This document shows positions 8,973 to 17,958 of a DNA stretch of 31,680 bases, piece by piece; positions within the stretch are counted from its first letter, which is position 1; each line of letters starts with the position of its first letter. The stretch is from JACCZX01 sp040003315 (GTDB lineage Bacteria > Pseudomonadota > Gammaproteobacteria > Burkholderiales > Burkholderiaceae_F): contig JBDUCU010000020.1 in the NCBI GenBank assembly GCA_040003315.1, positions 1 to 31,680 on the forward strand. The letters run 5' to 3'. The notes beneath the pieces were generated by a model. That model did not search any database. It had not been told where the DNA came from and saw only the letters and a program-made list of their open reading frames with translations. The position numbers and the translations under genes are program-made.

Positions 8973-10403
8973 TCATCGGGCTTGCTGCGCGATGAACGCC
9001 TTGACCTGGTCGACGTCGGCGTCCATCGGAACGAATCGCTGCGACCTCTCCTCGAGCCCCACGTACGCCGCAGGACGCTCCGGCTGGAAACCGATCGCCT
9101 CGACGATCGTATCGGCGAATTTGGCGGGCAACGCGGTCTCAAGGCAGATCATCGGGATATCCCTATCCACATGCTCGAGTGCAACCTTAATGCCGTCGGC
9201 AGTGTGAGGATCGACGGTGATATGGTGGCGCTCGAACACGGTGCGAATCGTTCGCACGCGGTCGCTGTGAGTGCTGCGACCCGACACCAGCCCGCTCGCG
9301 CCGACGATCGGCCACAGCGGAGTGCCGCCGAGGTGAAACTCGCGGCGGGTGTCGATCTCCCACCAGAGCTCCCGCAGCAACTCGGCATCGCGGTCGACGA
9401 TGTCGAAAATGAAGCGCTCGAAGTTCGATGCCTTCGAAATGTCCATCGACGGAGAACTGGTGGCGTGCGTCTCCGCATTGCCTCGAACGCGATAGCGGCC
9501 TGTTCTGAAGAATTCATCGAGCACGTCGTTCTCGTTTGTCGCTATGACCAGACGCGCGATCGGCAGACCCATCTGCTTCGCCACCCACCCGGAAAGAATG
9601 TTGCCGAAGTTTCCGGACGGCACCGCAAACGACACACGCTGCGCGCTCGATTCGGTTGCTGCGAGATAGCCTTTGAAGTAGTACACGACCTGTGCCACCA
9701 CCCTGCCCCAGTTGATCGAATTCACACTGCCAATACTGAACTGCTGCTTGAAATCCGGGTCGGCCGCGATGGCCTTGACAATATCCTGGCATTCGTCGAA
9801 CACACCTTCGATTGCAAGGTTGAAGATGTTTGCATCAGCAATCGAATACATCTGCGCCCGCTGAAACGCGCTCATGCGCCCGTTGGGCGAAAGCATGAAC
9901 ACGTTGATGCTGCTGCGGCCGCGCATCGCATACTCCGCTGCCGATCCGGTGTCACCCGACGTTGCTCCCAGCACGTTCAGACGACCGCCCCGCTGCGCAA
10001 GCGTGCGTTCGAGCAGTGCCCCCAACAGCTGCATCGCAAGGTCCTTGAACGCCAGCGTCGGGCCGTTGGACAGCTCGAGCAGCGCCAGCCCGGGCTGGAG
10101 CCAGCGCAGCGGGGTGATCTCGCCCGCGTCGCTGTCGCTGCGCGCATTCGAGAAAATTTCGGCGGCATAAATCGAGCGCGTGAGCTGGTCGAGTTCGTCG
10201 GCTGCGATGTCGTCGACGAACCTCTGAAGGACCACGCTCGCCAATTGCGCATACGAAAGCGAGCGCCACGAGTCGAGCTCGGACGCACTGACCTGCGGAT
10301 ACGCTGCGGGCACGTACAGACCGCCGTCGGACGCCAGTCCGGAGAGCACGACTTCGCTGAAACGTTGCTCAGGTGCGCGACCGCGTGTCGAAACGTACCG
10401 CAT
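8973..10403 (-). CDS. thrC: Threonine synthase
   Basis: A 476-residue PLP enzyme converting O-phosphohomoserine to threonine, the last step of the pathway. ATG at 10403 gives MRYVSTRGRAPEQRFSEVVL, the usual N-terminus; the open frame continues upstream but that part is inside hom. The PLP lysine is in GPTLAFKD (K120), and the phosphate-binding glycine-rich region is GATSGDTGSAAEYAMRGR. Length fits the gammaproteobacterial type. It lies eight bases downstream of hom, as expected for a hom-thrC operon. No thrB (homoserine kinase) is in the window. Confidence 0.96.
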   Translation of the reverse strand: MRYVSTRGRAPEQRFSEVVLSGLASDGGLYVPAAYPQVSASELDSWRSLSYAQLASVVLQRFVDDIAADELDQLTRSIYAAEIFSNARSDSDAGEITPLRWLQPGLALLELSNGPTLAFKDLAMQLLGALLERTLAQRGGRLNVLGATSGDTGSAAEYAMRGRSSINVFMLSPNGRMSAFQRAQMYSIADANIFNLAIEGVFDECQDIVKAIAADPDFKQQFSIGSVNSINWGRVVAQVVYYFKGYLAATESSAQRVSFAVPSGNFGNILSGWVAKQMGLPIARLVIATNENDVLDEFFRTGRYRVRGNAETHATSSPSMDISKASNFERFIFDIVDRDAELLRELWWEIDTRREFHLGGTPLWPIVGASGLVSGRSTHSDRVRTIRTVFERHHITVDPHTADGIKVALEHVDRDIPMICLETALPAKFADTIVEAIGFQPERPAAYVGLEERSQRFVPMDADVDQVKAFIAQQAR

Positions 10404-10411
10404 CGAGACTT

Positions 10412-11722
10412 CTAAAGAAGCTCTTCCTGTCGCAACCGGATGACCGGTGCCAGTACTGTGGGCAATGCCTCGATGCGCGCGATTGCTGCGTTGACGTCGC
10501 GCTCGAGAGCGTCGTGCGTAAGCATGATGATGTCGGTCTGATTTTCGCCCTCCGACGGCTCGCGCTGGAACAATGCGTCGATGGAAATGTGGCCGTCGGC
10601 AAGATTGCGGGTGATATCCGCGAGCACGCCCGGCTGATCGGCGACGCGCATTCGAAAGTAGTACGAGGTCACTGTGTCGTCGACGCTGAGCCACGGCGGA
10701 GGCCGGCTGCCGCTCGGCTGAAATGCGAGATGCGGAACGTGATTCTCCGGATCGGCCGTATGCAGTCGCGTGACATCGACCAGATCGGCGATCACGGCCG
10801 ATGCGGTCGGCTCCGAGCCCGCACCCGCGCCGTAGTACAGCGTGGTGCCCACCGCGTCGCCCTTGATCAGAATCGCGTTCATTGCACCCTCGACGTTCGC
10901 GATCAGCCGCTGCAGTGGCACCAGAGTCGGGTGGACTCGCAGCTCGATACCGCTCGCTGTGCGTTTAGCGATTCCCAGCAACTTGATCCGATATCCCAGT
11001 TGCTCGGCGTACTTGATGTCTTCTTTCGCGAGGCGGCCGATTCCCTCGGTGTATGCAGCCTCGACATTGATAGGGACACCAAACGCAATCGACGCAAGGA
11101 TCGCGATTTTCTGCGCCGCATCGATCCCTTCGATGTCGTATTCCGGATCCGATTCCGCGTAACCGAGCCGTTGCGCCTCTTTGAGCGCAGCCTCGAACGA
11201 AAGGCCCTGCGAGCGCATTTCGGACAGGATGAAATTGCTGGTGCCGTTGATGATGCCCGCGATCCACTCGATGCGGTTGGCGGTCAGCCCTTCGCGCAAT
11301 GCCTTGATGATGGGTATGCCGCCCGCGACCGCGGCTTCGAATGCGAGCATCACTCCGTTCGCGCGGGCGGCGTCGAACAATTCGTTGCCATGTCTAGCCA
11401 GCAACGCCTTGTTGGCGGTAACGACGTGCTTGCCACGCGATATCGCCTCGAGCGCGAGCGAACGCGCAGGCTCGTAGCCGCCGATCAGCTCCACGACGAT
11501 GTCGATGTCGGCATTGCGAACGACGTCTTCGCATCGGGCCGAAACCGGCACTTCCGAGCCCACGATCGAGCGCGCTTTGTCGACATTTCGTACGGCGACA
11601 GCTGTGATCTCGATACCACGGCCCGCGCGGCGCGCAATCTCATCCTGATTTCGCTGCAGAACCTCGTAGGTGCCGCGGCCCACCGTACCAAGCCCGAGCA
11701 GGCCAACCCGGATAGGGGTCAT
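10412..11722 (-). CDS. hom: Homoserine dehydrogenase with ACT domain
   Basis: A 436-residue monofunctional homoserine dehydrogenase that reduces aspartate semialdehyde to homoserine. The NAD(P)-binding motif GLGTVG is at residues 9-14. The catalytic domain has AFEAAVAGGIPIIKALREGL (about residue 130) and GIINGTSNFIL. The C-terminus (about residues 350-430, YYFRMRVADQPGVLADI) is an ACT domain, which in this family mediates feedback inhibition by threonine. Unlike enterobacterial ThrA it has no fused aspartate kinase. It sits between alaC and thrC in one operon; 43 bases separate it from alaC. Confidence 0.96.
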   Translation of the reverse strand: MTPIRVGLLGLGTVGRGTYEVLQRNQDEIARRAGRGIEITAVAVRNVDKARSIVGSEVPVSARCEDVVRNADIDIVVELIGGYEPARSLALEAISRGKHVVTANKALLARHGNELFDAARANGVMLAFEAAVAGGIPIIKALREGLTANRIEWIAGIINGTSNFILSEMRSQGLSFEAALKEAQRLGYAESDPEYDIEGIDAAQKIAILASIAFGVPINVEAAYTEGIGRLAKEDIKYAEQLGYRIKLLGIAKRTASGIELRVHPTLVPLQRLIANVEGAMNAILIKGDAVGTTLYYGAGAGSEPTASAVIADLVDVTRLHTADPENHVPHLAFQPSGSRPPPWLSVDDTVTSYYFRMRVADQPGVLADITRNLADGHISIDALFQREPSEGENQTDIIMLTHDALERDVNAAIARIEALPTVLAPVIRLRQEELL

Positions 11723-11765
11723 CGCTCAAATTGCCGGACGCGCCGACGGCCGGCTCCCCCGAGTG

Positions 11766-12971
11766 TCACGCTGCGGCCTTCCGCAGCGGGACCTTTAACA
11801 TCTCCTTGATTCCGCGCACCGCCTGCCGGATCCGGTGTTCGTTCTCGATCAATGCAAAGCGCACGTGCTTGTCACCGTAGTCGCCAAATCCAATGCCGGG
11901 CGACACCGCGACCTTCGCCTCGGCCAACACCTTCTTCGCAAACTCGAGTGAGCCGATCGCCTGATAAGGCGCAGGAATCTCGGCCCAGACGTACATCGAA
12001 GCCTTCGGGACCTCGACGATCCAGCCGGCCTCATGCAGTCCGCGCACCAGCACGTCGCGGCGCCGCTGATACTCGCGCCGAATCTCTTCGACGCACTGCT
12101 GCGGTCCCTCGAGAGCGGCGATCGACGCGACCTGGATTGGAGTAAACGTCCCGTAGTCGTGATAGCTCTTGATCCGCGACAGCGCGGATACCAGGTCCTT
12201 GTTGCCGACCATGAAGCCGATCCGCCAGCCGGCCATGTTGTAGCTTTTGCTCATCGTGAAGAACTCGACTGCAACCTCGCGCGCTCCCTCTACCTGCATG
12301 ATCGATGGCGCCCGGTTGTTCTCATACGCACCGTCGAACACGATGTCCGCGTAGGCGAGGTCATGCACGACATAAATTCCGTATTGCCGCGCCAGATCGA
12401 TCACTCGCTGGAAGAAGTCGAGCTCGACGCACTGGGCGGTCGGGTTGCTGGGGAAGCCCAGAATGATCATCTTGGGCTTCGGCAGCGACTCGCGAATCGC
12501 GCGCTCGAGCTCCGCGAAAAAATCTACCCCACCGTCCATCCGCACCGAGCGGATATCGGCTCCGGCGATGATCGCGCCGTACATATGGATCGGATAACTC
12601 GGATTCGGCACCAGAACCGTATCGCCGCGATCGAGCGTCGCCAGCATCAGGTGCGCGAGACCTTCCTTCGATCCGATCGTGACGATCGCTTCCGATTCGG
12701 GGTCGAACTCCACCTCGTAGCGCGCCTTGTACCAGGTTGCAATCGCGCGCCGCAGACGCGGAATGCCCTTCGATACCGAATAGCCGTGCGTGTCCTGCCT
12801 CTGCGCGGCCTCCACCAGCTTGTCGACAATATGGCGCGGAGTCGGGCCGTCCGGATCGCCCATGCTCATGTCGATAATGTCTTCGCCGCGCCGGCGCGCA
12901 GCCATTTTCAGCTCGCCCGTAATGTTGAAAACGTACAGCGGCAGACGCTTGATACGCGAGAACTCGACCAT
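11766..12971 (-). CDS. alaC: AlaC-type PLP aminotransferase
   Basis: A 401-residue class I/II aminotransferase most like glutamate-pyruvate aminotransferase AlaC. The N-terminus MVEFSRIKRLPLYVFNITGE and the segment DMSMGDPDGPTPRHIVDKL are typical of this subgroup. The PLP lysine is in SKSYNMAGWRIG (K242), with NPT near 177 and a PLP-binding DLAYAD near 204. Alanine synthesis by AlaC is established in Escherichia coli; the exact substrate here is inferred. It is the first gene of the operon leading into hom-thrC and the molybdenum cofactor genes. The region upstream faces the divergent Mth938-like gene. Confidence 0.9.
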   Translation of the reverse strand: MVEFSRIKRLPLYVFNITGELKMAARRRGEDIIDMSMGDPDGPTPRHIVDKLVEAAQRQDTHGYSVSKGIPRLRRAIATWYKARYEVEFDPESEAIVTIGSKEGLAHLMLATLDRGDTVLVPNPSYPIHMYGAIIAGADIRSVRMDGGVDFFAELERAIRESLPKPKMIILGFPSNPTAQCVELDFFQRVIDLARQYGIYVVHDLAYADIVFDGAYENNRAPSIMQVEGAREVAVEFFTMSKSYNMAGWRIGFMVGNKDLVSALSRIKSYHDYGTFTPIQVASIAALEGPQQCVEEIRREYQRRRDVLVRGLHEAGWIVEVPKASMYVWAEIPAPYQAIGSLEFAKKVLAEAKVAVSPGIGFGDYGDKHVRFALIENEHRIRQAVRGIKEMLKVPLRKAAA

Positions 12972-13029
12972 TGCTTGGAGGCGTTTTCTGACGCGTTGTA
13001 GCGCGTCCGATGCAGCGAAAGGGCGTGCC

Positions 13030-13035
13030 TATAAT
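13030..13035 (+). promoter_or_regulatory. Candidate -10 box for the Mth938-like/bcp/phoH unit
   Basis: A perfect TATAAT lies in the 118-base gap between the divergent alaC and Mth938-like genes, 55 bases before the latter's start. The hexamer 17 bases upstream (CCGATG) is a poor match to TTGACA, so the assignment rests on the -10 box and its position. The same bases read ATTATA on the other strand and could also serve alaC. Confidence 0.35.
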
Positions 13036-13089
13036 GTACTCGAACAGTCCACCAATTTTCCCCACTGGATTATTGAGGTTTCAAGCGAT

Positions 13090-13458
13090 TTGAAGCTGCA
13101 CGCAGACTCGCCCACCGCACTCAACACCGTCACTGCGTATGGTGCGGGATTCGTCGAAATCAATCAGGTCCGGTACACAACGAATGTCATCGTGACACCC
13201 GAGCGTGTCACCCCCTGGTCACTTGCCGGCTTCGAGGCTCTCGATACCTGCGATTTCGAGCAGTTGCGCGATTTGCGAAGCGAGGTCGTGCTGCTCGGCA
13301 CCGGTGCGCACCAGCGTTTTCCGAATCCACGACTGACGCGGCCGCTGGCCGACGCGCGCATCGGACTCGAGGTGATGGACACGCAGGCCGCGTGCCGCAC
13401 TTACAACATATTGATGGGCGAGAGCCGCAGAGTCGCTGCCGCCTTGTTGATCACCTGA
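13090..13458 (+). CDS. Mth938-like domain protein (DUF498/Fsp family)
   Basis: A 122-residue protein of the Mth938/NDUFAF3-like family, of unknown biochemical role in bacteria. The family N-terminus (KLHADSPTALNTVTAYGAGF) begins at a TTG at 13090 with GAGG about 11 bases upstream; no ATG or GTG is available in frame nearby, so the TTG start is the best choice. The conserved core VVLLGTGAHQRFPNP and MDTQAACRTYNILMGESRRVAAALL are clear. It overlaps the bcp ATG by one base (TGATG). The Mth938-like gene next to bcp and phoH suggests a shared transcript, not necessarily a shared function. Confidence 0.88.
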   Translation: MKLHADSPTALNTVTAYGAGFVEINQVRYTTNVIVTPERVTPWSLAGFEALDTCDFEQLRDLRSEVVLLGTGAHQRFPNPRLTRPLADARIGLEVMDTQAACRTYNILMGESRRVAAALLIT

Positions 13459-13919
13459 TGATCGCACTGGATACGCAGGTACCCGATTTCACTGCGGAAG
13501 CCACGGGCGGACCGTTCCAGTTATCTGAGCAGCGCGGCAAAGCAGTGGTGCTTTATTTCTATCCGAAGGACAACACACCGGGCTGCACCACCGAAGGCTC
13601 GGATTTTGCTGCTTCCACTGGGAAATTCGCTGCGTGCAACGCGATCATCGCTGGCGTGTCGCGCGATAGCCTGAAGTCGCACGACGGCTTCAAGGCCAAG
13701 ATGAAATTTCCGTTCGAGCTGATCTCGGATCCGGACGAGAAGCTCTGCGCCATTTTCGGCGTAATGACGATGAAGAACATGTACGGCAAGCAAGTCCGCG
13801 GTGTCGAACGCAGCACGTTCGTTATCGACGCCGCAGGAGTGCTGCGCCGGCAGTGGCGTGGAGTAAAAGTACCGAATCACGTCGATCAGGTTCTCGCCTT
13901 CGTGCGATCGCTCGCGTGA
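13458..13919 (+). CDS. bcp: Bcp/PrxQ-type thioredoxin-dependent peroxiredoxin
   Basis: A 153-residue peroxiredoxin of the Bcp/PrxQ group that reduces hydroperoxides. The peroxidatic cysteine is C43 in NTPGCTTEG, with FYPKDNTPGC as the family motif. The usual second cysteine five residues later is a serine here (S48). Two other cysteines, C60 and C97, exist; PrxQ proteins that resolve through a distant cysteine are known, so the mechanism could be atypical 2-Cys or 1-Cys. The ATG overlaps the upstream stop, and the last codons overlap the possible GTG start of phoH, so the three genes are coupled. Confidence 0.94.
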   Translation: MIALDTQVPDFTAEATGGPFQLSEQRGKAVVLYFYPKDNTPGCTTEGSDFAASTGKFAACNAIIAGVSRDSLKSHDGFKAKMKFPFELISDPDEKLCAIFGVMTMKNMYGKQVRGVERSTFVIDAAGVLRRQWRGVKVPNHVDQVLAFVRSLA

Positions 13920-15565
13920 CTTGGCTGTTCGATGGATTCCTCGATGAAGCAACCGCAACCCTGATGCCGCTACCGAAAGCTCCGACCAAACCCGCCACCG
14001 TCCTCACGTCGCTACCGCCCGAGCCCGCCCCAAGGGCGCGCGTGTACGAGGCACCGCTGCCTGCCGTACGCGCGCCCGAGGCGCCGCAACCTCAGGTGCG
14101 CCCGACGCCGGCTGCACGTCTCGCGGTCGTCGAGTCGCTGCCCCAAGCTGCGAAGAACGTCAGCAAAAAGCCGCACGCCGCCGGCAAGCCCAGGCTTTTC
14201 GTGCTCGACACCAATGTTCTGCTGCACGATCCGACCAGCCTGTTTCGCTTCGAAGAGCACGACGTTTTCTTGCCGATGATGACGCTCGAGGAACTGGACT
14301 CGCACAAGAAGGGAATGTCTGAAGTCGCACGCAGCGCGCGCCAGGTATCGCGCACGCTTGATTCACTGGTCGCGGCTGTCCAAACGCCGATCGAAGAAGG
14401 CATTCCGTTATCGGCGCTCGGCAACAAGGACGCTGCCGGCCGTCTGAGTTTTCAGACGCAAGCGCTTGCCGCCGCCCTTCCCGACAGTCTGCCCGCGGGC
14501 AAGGCCGACAACCAGATACTCGGCGTCGTCCGGGCGCTGAAGGACCTTTATACGACGCGCGACGTGGTGCTGGTATCCAAGGACATCAACATGCGCGTCA
14601 AGGCGCGCGTGCTGGGATTATTGGCCGAGGACTACACCAACGACAAGGTGCTCGAGGACACCGATCTTCTATACACCGGAGTGCAGCAGTTGCCGCCGAG
14701 CTTCTGGGACAAGAACGGCAAGGGCATGGAGTCGTGGCAGCACGGCGGCTTCACTTACTACCGCATCAATGGTCCTATTGTTGCGGGCTTGCTGGTCAAT
14801 CAGTTCGTCTATCTGGAAAACGGAACGACGTTTTATGCGCAGGTGCGCGAAATCCGCGGCAAGTCGGCGGTGCTCCGGGTATTGCGCGACTACACGCACG
14901 CGAAGAACGCCGTGTGGGGCGTTACCGCGCGCAATCGCGAACAGAGTTTCGCGCTGAACCTGCTGATGGATCCGGACTGCGACTTCGTCACGTTGATCGG
15001 GCAGGCGGGCACCGGCAAGACGCTGCTTGCGCTGGCAGCGGGCCTGTCGCAAACGCTCGAGACGAAGCGTTTTTCGGAAATCATCGTGACGCGCGCCACG
15101 GTTCCCGTGGGTGACGACATCGGTTTTCTGCCGGGGACCGAAGAGGAAAAGATGGCGCCGTGGATGGGTGCACTCGAAGACAATCTGGAAGTACTGAACA
15201 AGACCGATGACAATGCCGGTGAATGGGGCCGCGCCGCCACCAACGATCTGATCCGCACGCGAATTCGAATCAAGTCGCTTAACTTCATGCGCGGTCGAAC
15301 ATTCATCAGCAAGTATCTGATCATCGACGAAGCGCAGAACTTGACGCCGAAGCAGATGAAGACGCTGGTAACGCGCGCCGGACCTGGGACCAAGGTGATC
15401 TGTCTGGGCAACATTGCACAGATCGACACGCCGTATCTGACCGAAGGCTCGTCGGGTCTGACGTATGTAGTCGATCGATTCAAAGGCTGGATGCATTCGG
15501 GCCACGTGACCTTGCAGCGCGGGGAGCGTTCGCGGCTCGCAGACTACGCGGCCGAGATCTTGTAG
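13916..15565 (+). CDS. PIN-PhoH family ATPase (PhoH2-like)
   Basis: An approximately 549-residue protein with an N-terminal PIN nuclease domain fused to a PhoH P-loop ATPase, as in PhoH2 proteins described as RNA helicase/RNases. After a Pro/Ala-rich leader of about 90 residues, the PIN domain starts at LFVLDTNVLLHDP, with acidic residues in MMTLEELDSHK. The PhoH domain has Walker A GQAGTGKT at about 362-369 and Walker B YLIIDEAQN at about 468. The GTG at 13916 overlaps the bcp stop by four bases; the ATG at 13964 (MPLPKAPTKP) is an equally possible start. Neither has a clear ribosome binding site. Cellular role in this organism is unknown. Confidence 0.9.
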   Translation: MTWLFDGFLDEATATLMPLPKAPTKPATVLTSLPPEPAPRARVYEAPLPAVRAPEAPQPQVRPTPAARLAVVESLPQAAKNVSKKPHAAGKPRLFVLDTNVLLHDPTSLFRFEEHDVFLPMMTLEELDSHKKGMSEVARSARQVSRTLDSLVAAVQTPIEEGIPLSALGNKDAAGRLSFQTQALAAALPDSLPAGKADNQILGVVRALKDLYTTRDVVLVSKDINMRVKARVLGLLAEDYTNDKVLEDTDLLYTGVQQLPPSFWDKNGKGMESWQHGGFTYYRINGPIVAGLLVNQFVYLENGTTFYAQVREIRGKSAVLRVLRDYTHAKNAVWGVTARNREQSFALNLLMDPDCDFVTLIGQAGTGKTLLALAAGLSQTLETKRFSEIIVTRATVPVGDDIGFLPGTEEEKMAPWMGALEDNLEVLNKTDDNAGEWGRAATNDLIRTRIRIKSLNFMRGRTFISKYLIIDEAQNLTPKQMKTLVTRAGPGTKVICLGNIAQIDTPYLTEGSSGLTYVVDRFKGWMHSGHVTLQRGERSRLADYAAEIL

Positions 15566-15593
15566 CGGCTCTCGTTATCGACGATCGGCTTTT

Positions 15594-16676
15594 GTGTTTG
15601 CCATCGCTCCACCGATCGAGCCGATGCTGGCCAGGCTCGCGGACGAGCTTTGCGAGGGCCCGGGTTTCCTGTTCGAGCCCAAATGGGATGGCTTCCGCGC
15701 AGTCGTTTTCCGTGGAACGTCGGATGTGTACATCCAAAGTCGCGACCTGCGGCCGCTCGCCCGCTACTTTCCCGAGCTGCACGATCAGTGTCTGCAGAAG
15801 CTGCCGCGCGGCTGCGTGCTCGATGGCGAGATCGTGATTGCAACATCGCACGGACTCGACTTCGACGCGCTGCAGTTGCGCCTGCACCCGGCCGCCTCGC
15901 GCGTCGCCAAGCTCGCGCAGGAAACGCCCGCTTCGTTCGTGGTCTTCGACGTGCTGGCAATCGACGAGCGCAACGTGATGTCAGCGATGCAGGATGAACG
16001 CCGGGCCTTGCTCGAACAACACTTTGCTGACGTCGACCCCCCGATCCACGTGACCCCGATGACGCGCGACCGGACCATTGCATCCGAATGGCTGAAGAAT
16101 TTTGAGGGCGCGGGCCTTGACGGCGTGATCGCAAAGCCGGCGGGGATCGCATACCAGCCCGGAAAACGAGTGCTGATGAAAATCAAGCATTCGAGGACCG
16201 CTGACTGCGTAGTTGCGGGCTTTCGCTGGCACAAGAGCGGCCCTGACGCGGTCGGCTCACTGCTGCTCGGTTTGTACGACGACCGCAACGTGCTGCAGCA
16301 TGTCGGCGTCACATCGTCGTTCACGATGGCCAGGCGAAAGCAGATAGCCGTAGAGCTCGCGCCTCTTCGCAAGAATGCGATCGAAAATCACCCGTGGAGC
16401 GGCGCCATCGCCAGTGCCGAGGACGGCGTCAATCGCATGCCCGGCGCACAAAGCCGCTGGAGCGCCGGCAAAAACCTCTCGTGGGAGCCGCTGCGAATCG
16501 AGCGTGTATGCGAAGTGAAATACGATCACCTGCAGGGCGACCGATTTCGGCACGCAGCCATCTTCGTACGCTGGCGCTCCGACAAGCCTCCGAGCGTATG
16601 CCGCTACGACCAGCTCGAAGTCACGACGCCTTACGAGCTCGAGAAGATTTTCGGCGCGGCGGGTCGACCGCGCTAG
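15594..16676 (+). CDS. ATP-dependent DNA ligase, LigC type
   Basis: A 360-residue ATP-dependent DNA ligase. Nucleotidyltransferase motif I is FEPKWDGFR with the adenylated lysine K30. Motif III region is FVVFDVLA, motif IV is GLDGVIAKP and motif V is VLMKIKHSRTADCVV. An OB-fold domain makes up the C-terminal 130 residues. There is no polymerase or phosphoesterase domain, so it is LigC/LigD-ligase-like. The GTG at 15594 starts MFAIAPPIEPMLA, the usual N-terminus. It lies 28 bases after phoH and overlaps, tail to tail, the last 56 bases of a minus-strand LigD-type polymerase gene, suggesting both act in end joining or gap repair. Its relation to the phoH transcript is unclear. Confidence 0.92.
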   Translation: MFAIAPPIEPMLARLADELCEGPGFLFEPKWDGFRAVVFRGTSDVYIQSRDLRPLARYFPELHDQCLQKLPRGCVLDGEIVIATSHGLDFDALQLRLHPAASRVAKLAQETPASFVVFDVLAIDERNVMSAMQDERRALLEQHFADVDPPIHVTPMTRDRTIASEWLKNFEGAGLDGVIAKPAGIAYQPGKRVLMKIKHSRTADCVVAGFRWHKSGPDAVGSLLLGLYDDRNVLQHVGVTSSFTMARRKQIAVELAPLRKNAIENHPWSGAIASAEDGVNRMPGAQSRWSAGKNLSWEPLRIERVCEVKYDHLQGDRFRHAAIFVRWRSDKPPSVCRYDQLEVTTPYELEKIFGAAGRPR

Positions 16677-17958
16677 CGCGTTCCTGACCGGGATCATTGC
16701 GGGGCTCGTCGTCGGGATCGAGTGGCTGCTGAGCGGGCCTGAGCTCCGGCGGCACGCTGTGCAGGTTCACGCGTATGCGTGTCCAGGTCGAGGAGCGGCC
16801 GCGCATCGCGTCGACCAGCACATCGGCCGGCGCAAGATGCCGAGCGGCATCGGGATGACGCGCTTTCCAACGCTCGAGTCCGGCCAATACATCGCTCTTT
16901 TTTTGCGCGCGACCAATCTCGATTAGAGGGTGCTTGCTGGCGCGACGCGATGGTTGAACCCTCAACGGTTCGCCCGGTTGCTTCTTGTACTGCGGTGGCC
17001 ACGGTGCATCGCCGAGACCGTCGCGCTCCTGCCGCGCCGACAACTCCAGCAATCCGTGCAGCGAGCCCGGGTGCAGATCGATCCCTTGATGAAGATCGCC
17101 GATTCGCGCAAAGCGCGCCGGCATGGTGATTAGCGTGAAGTCGGCGGGATCGCACGCATCGACGTCGTCCCAATTGAGCGGGGCGGACACGCGTGCGTCG
17201 GTCGTTGGCCGCACCGAATACGCGGCCGCCACCGTACGGTCTTTCGCATTCTGGTTGTAGTCGATGAACACGCCGTGTCGTTCCTCCTTCCACCACTTGC
17301 TGGTCGCCAGCGTTGGTGCACGCCGCTCGACTTCGCGCGCCAATGCCAGCGCCGCGCGTCGCACCTGATCGAATGTCCAGCGCCTCTCGATGCGCACGTA
17401 GGTATGCATGCCGCGTGAGCCCGACGTCTTGGGCCAGCCGACCAATCCGAATTCGTCCAGCACGGCGCGCACCACGTGTGCCACTTCACGGATCTGCGGC
17501 CACGCGACACCGGGCACTGGATCGAGATCGACCCTCAGCTCATCCGGATGATCGAGATCGTCGGCGCGCACTGGATGGGGATGGAGCTCGAGGCATGCAA
17601 GATTGGCCATCCAAGCCAGCGCCGCCGCATCGCGCGGCACCACTTCTTCGGCTTCGCGGCCGGAAGGAAAGCGCAGCGACACGACTTCGACCCACTCGGG
17701 CCTCGACGCAGGCGCACGCTTCTGAAAAAAGAAGGCGTCGTCGATACCATTGGGATAGCGCACCAGGACGTTAGGACGTCCGCCCGCAGCGCGCAGCGCT
17801 CCATCGGCTACCGCCAGGTAGTACTTCACCAGATCGAGCTTGGTGAAGCCCATCTGCGGAAACAGCACCTTGTGCGGGTTCGAGATCGAAACCTGATGCC
17901 CAGCGACGACTAATAGCTCTTGATCGTCGGCGCGCTGATTCGCCTTCTTGGCCGCCAT
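16621..17958 (-). CDS. Stand-alone LigD-type polymerase/primase
   Basis: A 445-residue archaeo-eukaryotic primase-like polymerase of the LigD PolDom family, which fills gaps and adds ribonucleotides at double-strand ends in bacterial NHEJ. The start is ATG at 17958. Conserved elements: NPHKVLFPQMGFTKLDLVKYY (within 27-47), YPNGIDDAFFFQKR, the metal-binding DLD in RVDLDPVPG (D144, D146), and the SGSRGMHTYV motif (H185). The PolDom ends near residue 300. The last 140 residues are Arg/Pro-rich with an IRVNLHSVPPELRPAQ segment. Its ATG overlaps the DUF3052 stop by one base. It is separate from any ligase domain, while a LigC-type ligase converges with it. Confidence 0.9.
   Translation of the reverse strand: MAAKKANQRADDQELLVVAGHQVSISNPHKVLFPQMGFTKLDLVKYYLAVADGALRAAGGRPNVLVRYPNGIDDAFFFQKRAPASRPEWVEVVSLRFPSGREAEEVVPRDAAALAWMANLACLELHPHPVRADDLDHPDELRVDLDPVPGVAWPQIREVAHVVRAVLDEFGLVGWPKTSGSRGMHTYVRIERRWTFDQVRRAALALAREVERRAPTLATSKWWKEERHGVFIDYNQNAKDRTVAAAYSVRPTTDARVSAPLNWDDVDACDPADFTLITMPARFARIGDLHQGIDLHPGSLHGLLELSARQERDGLGDAPWPPQYKKQPGEPLRVQPSRRASKHPLIEIGRAQKKSDVLAGLERWKARHPDAARHLAPADVLVDAMRGRSSTWTRIRVNLHSVPPELRPAQQPLDPDDEPRNDPGQERASAVDPPRRKSSRARKAS

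Noticed and set aside
8982..11809. Long open frames on the plus strand opposite thrC and hom
   Set aside because: They are antisense shadows of well-identified genes, with no family features.
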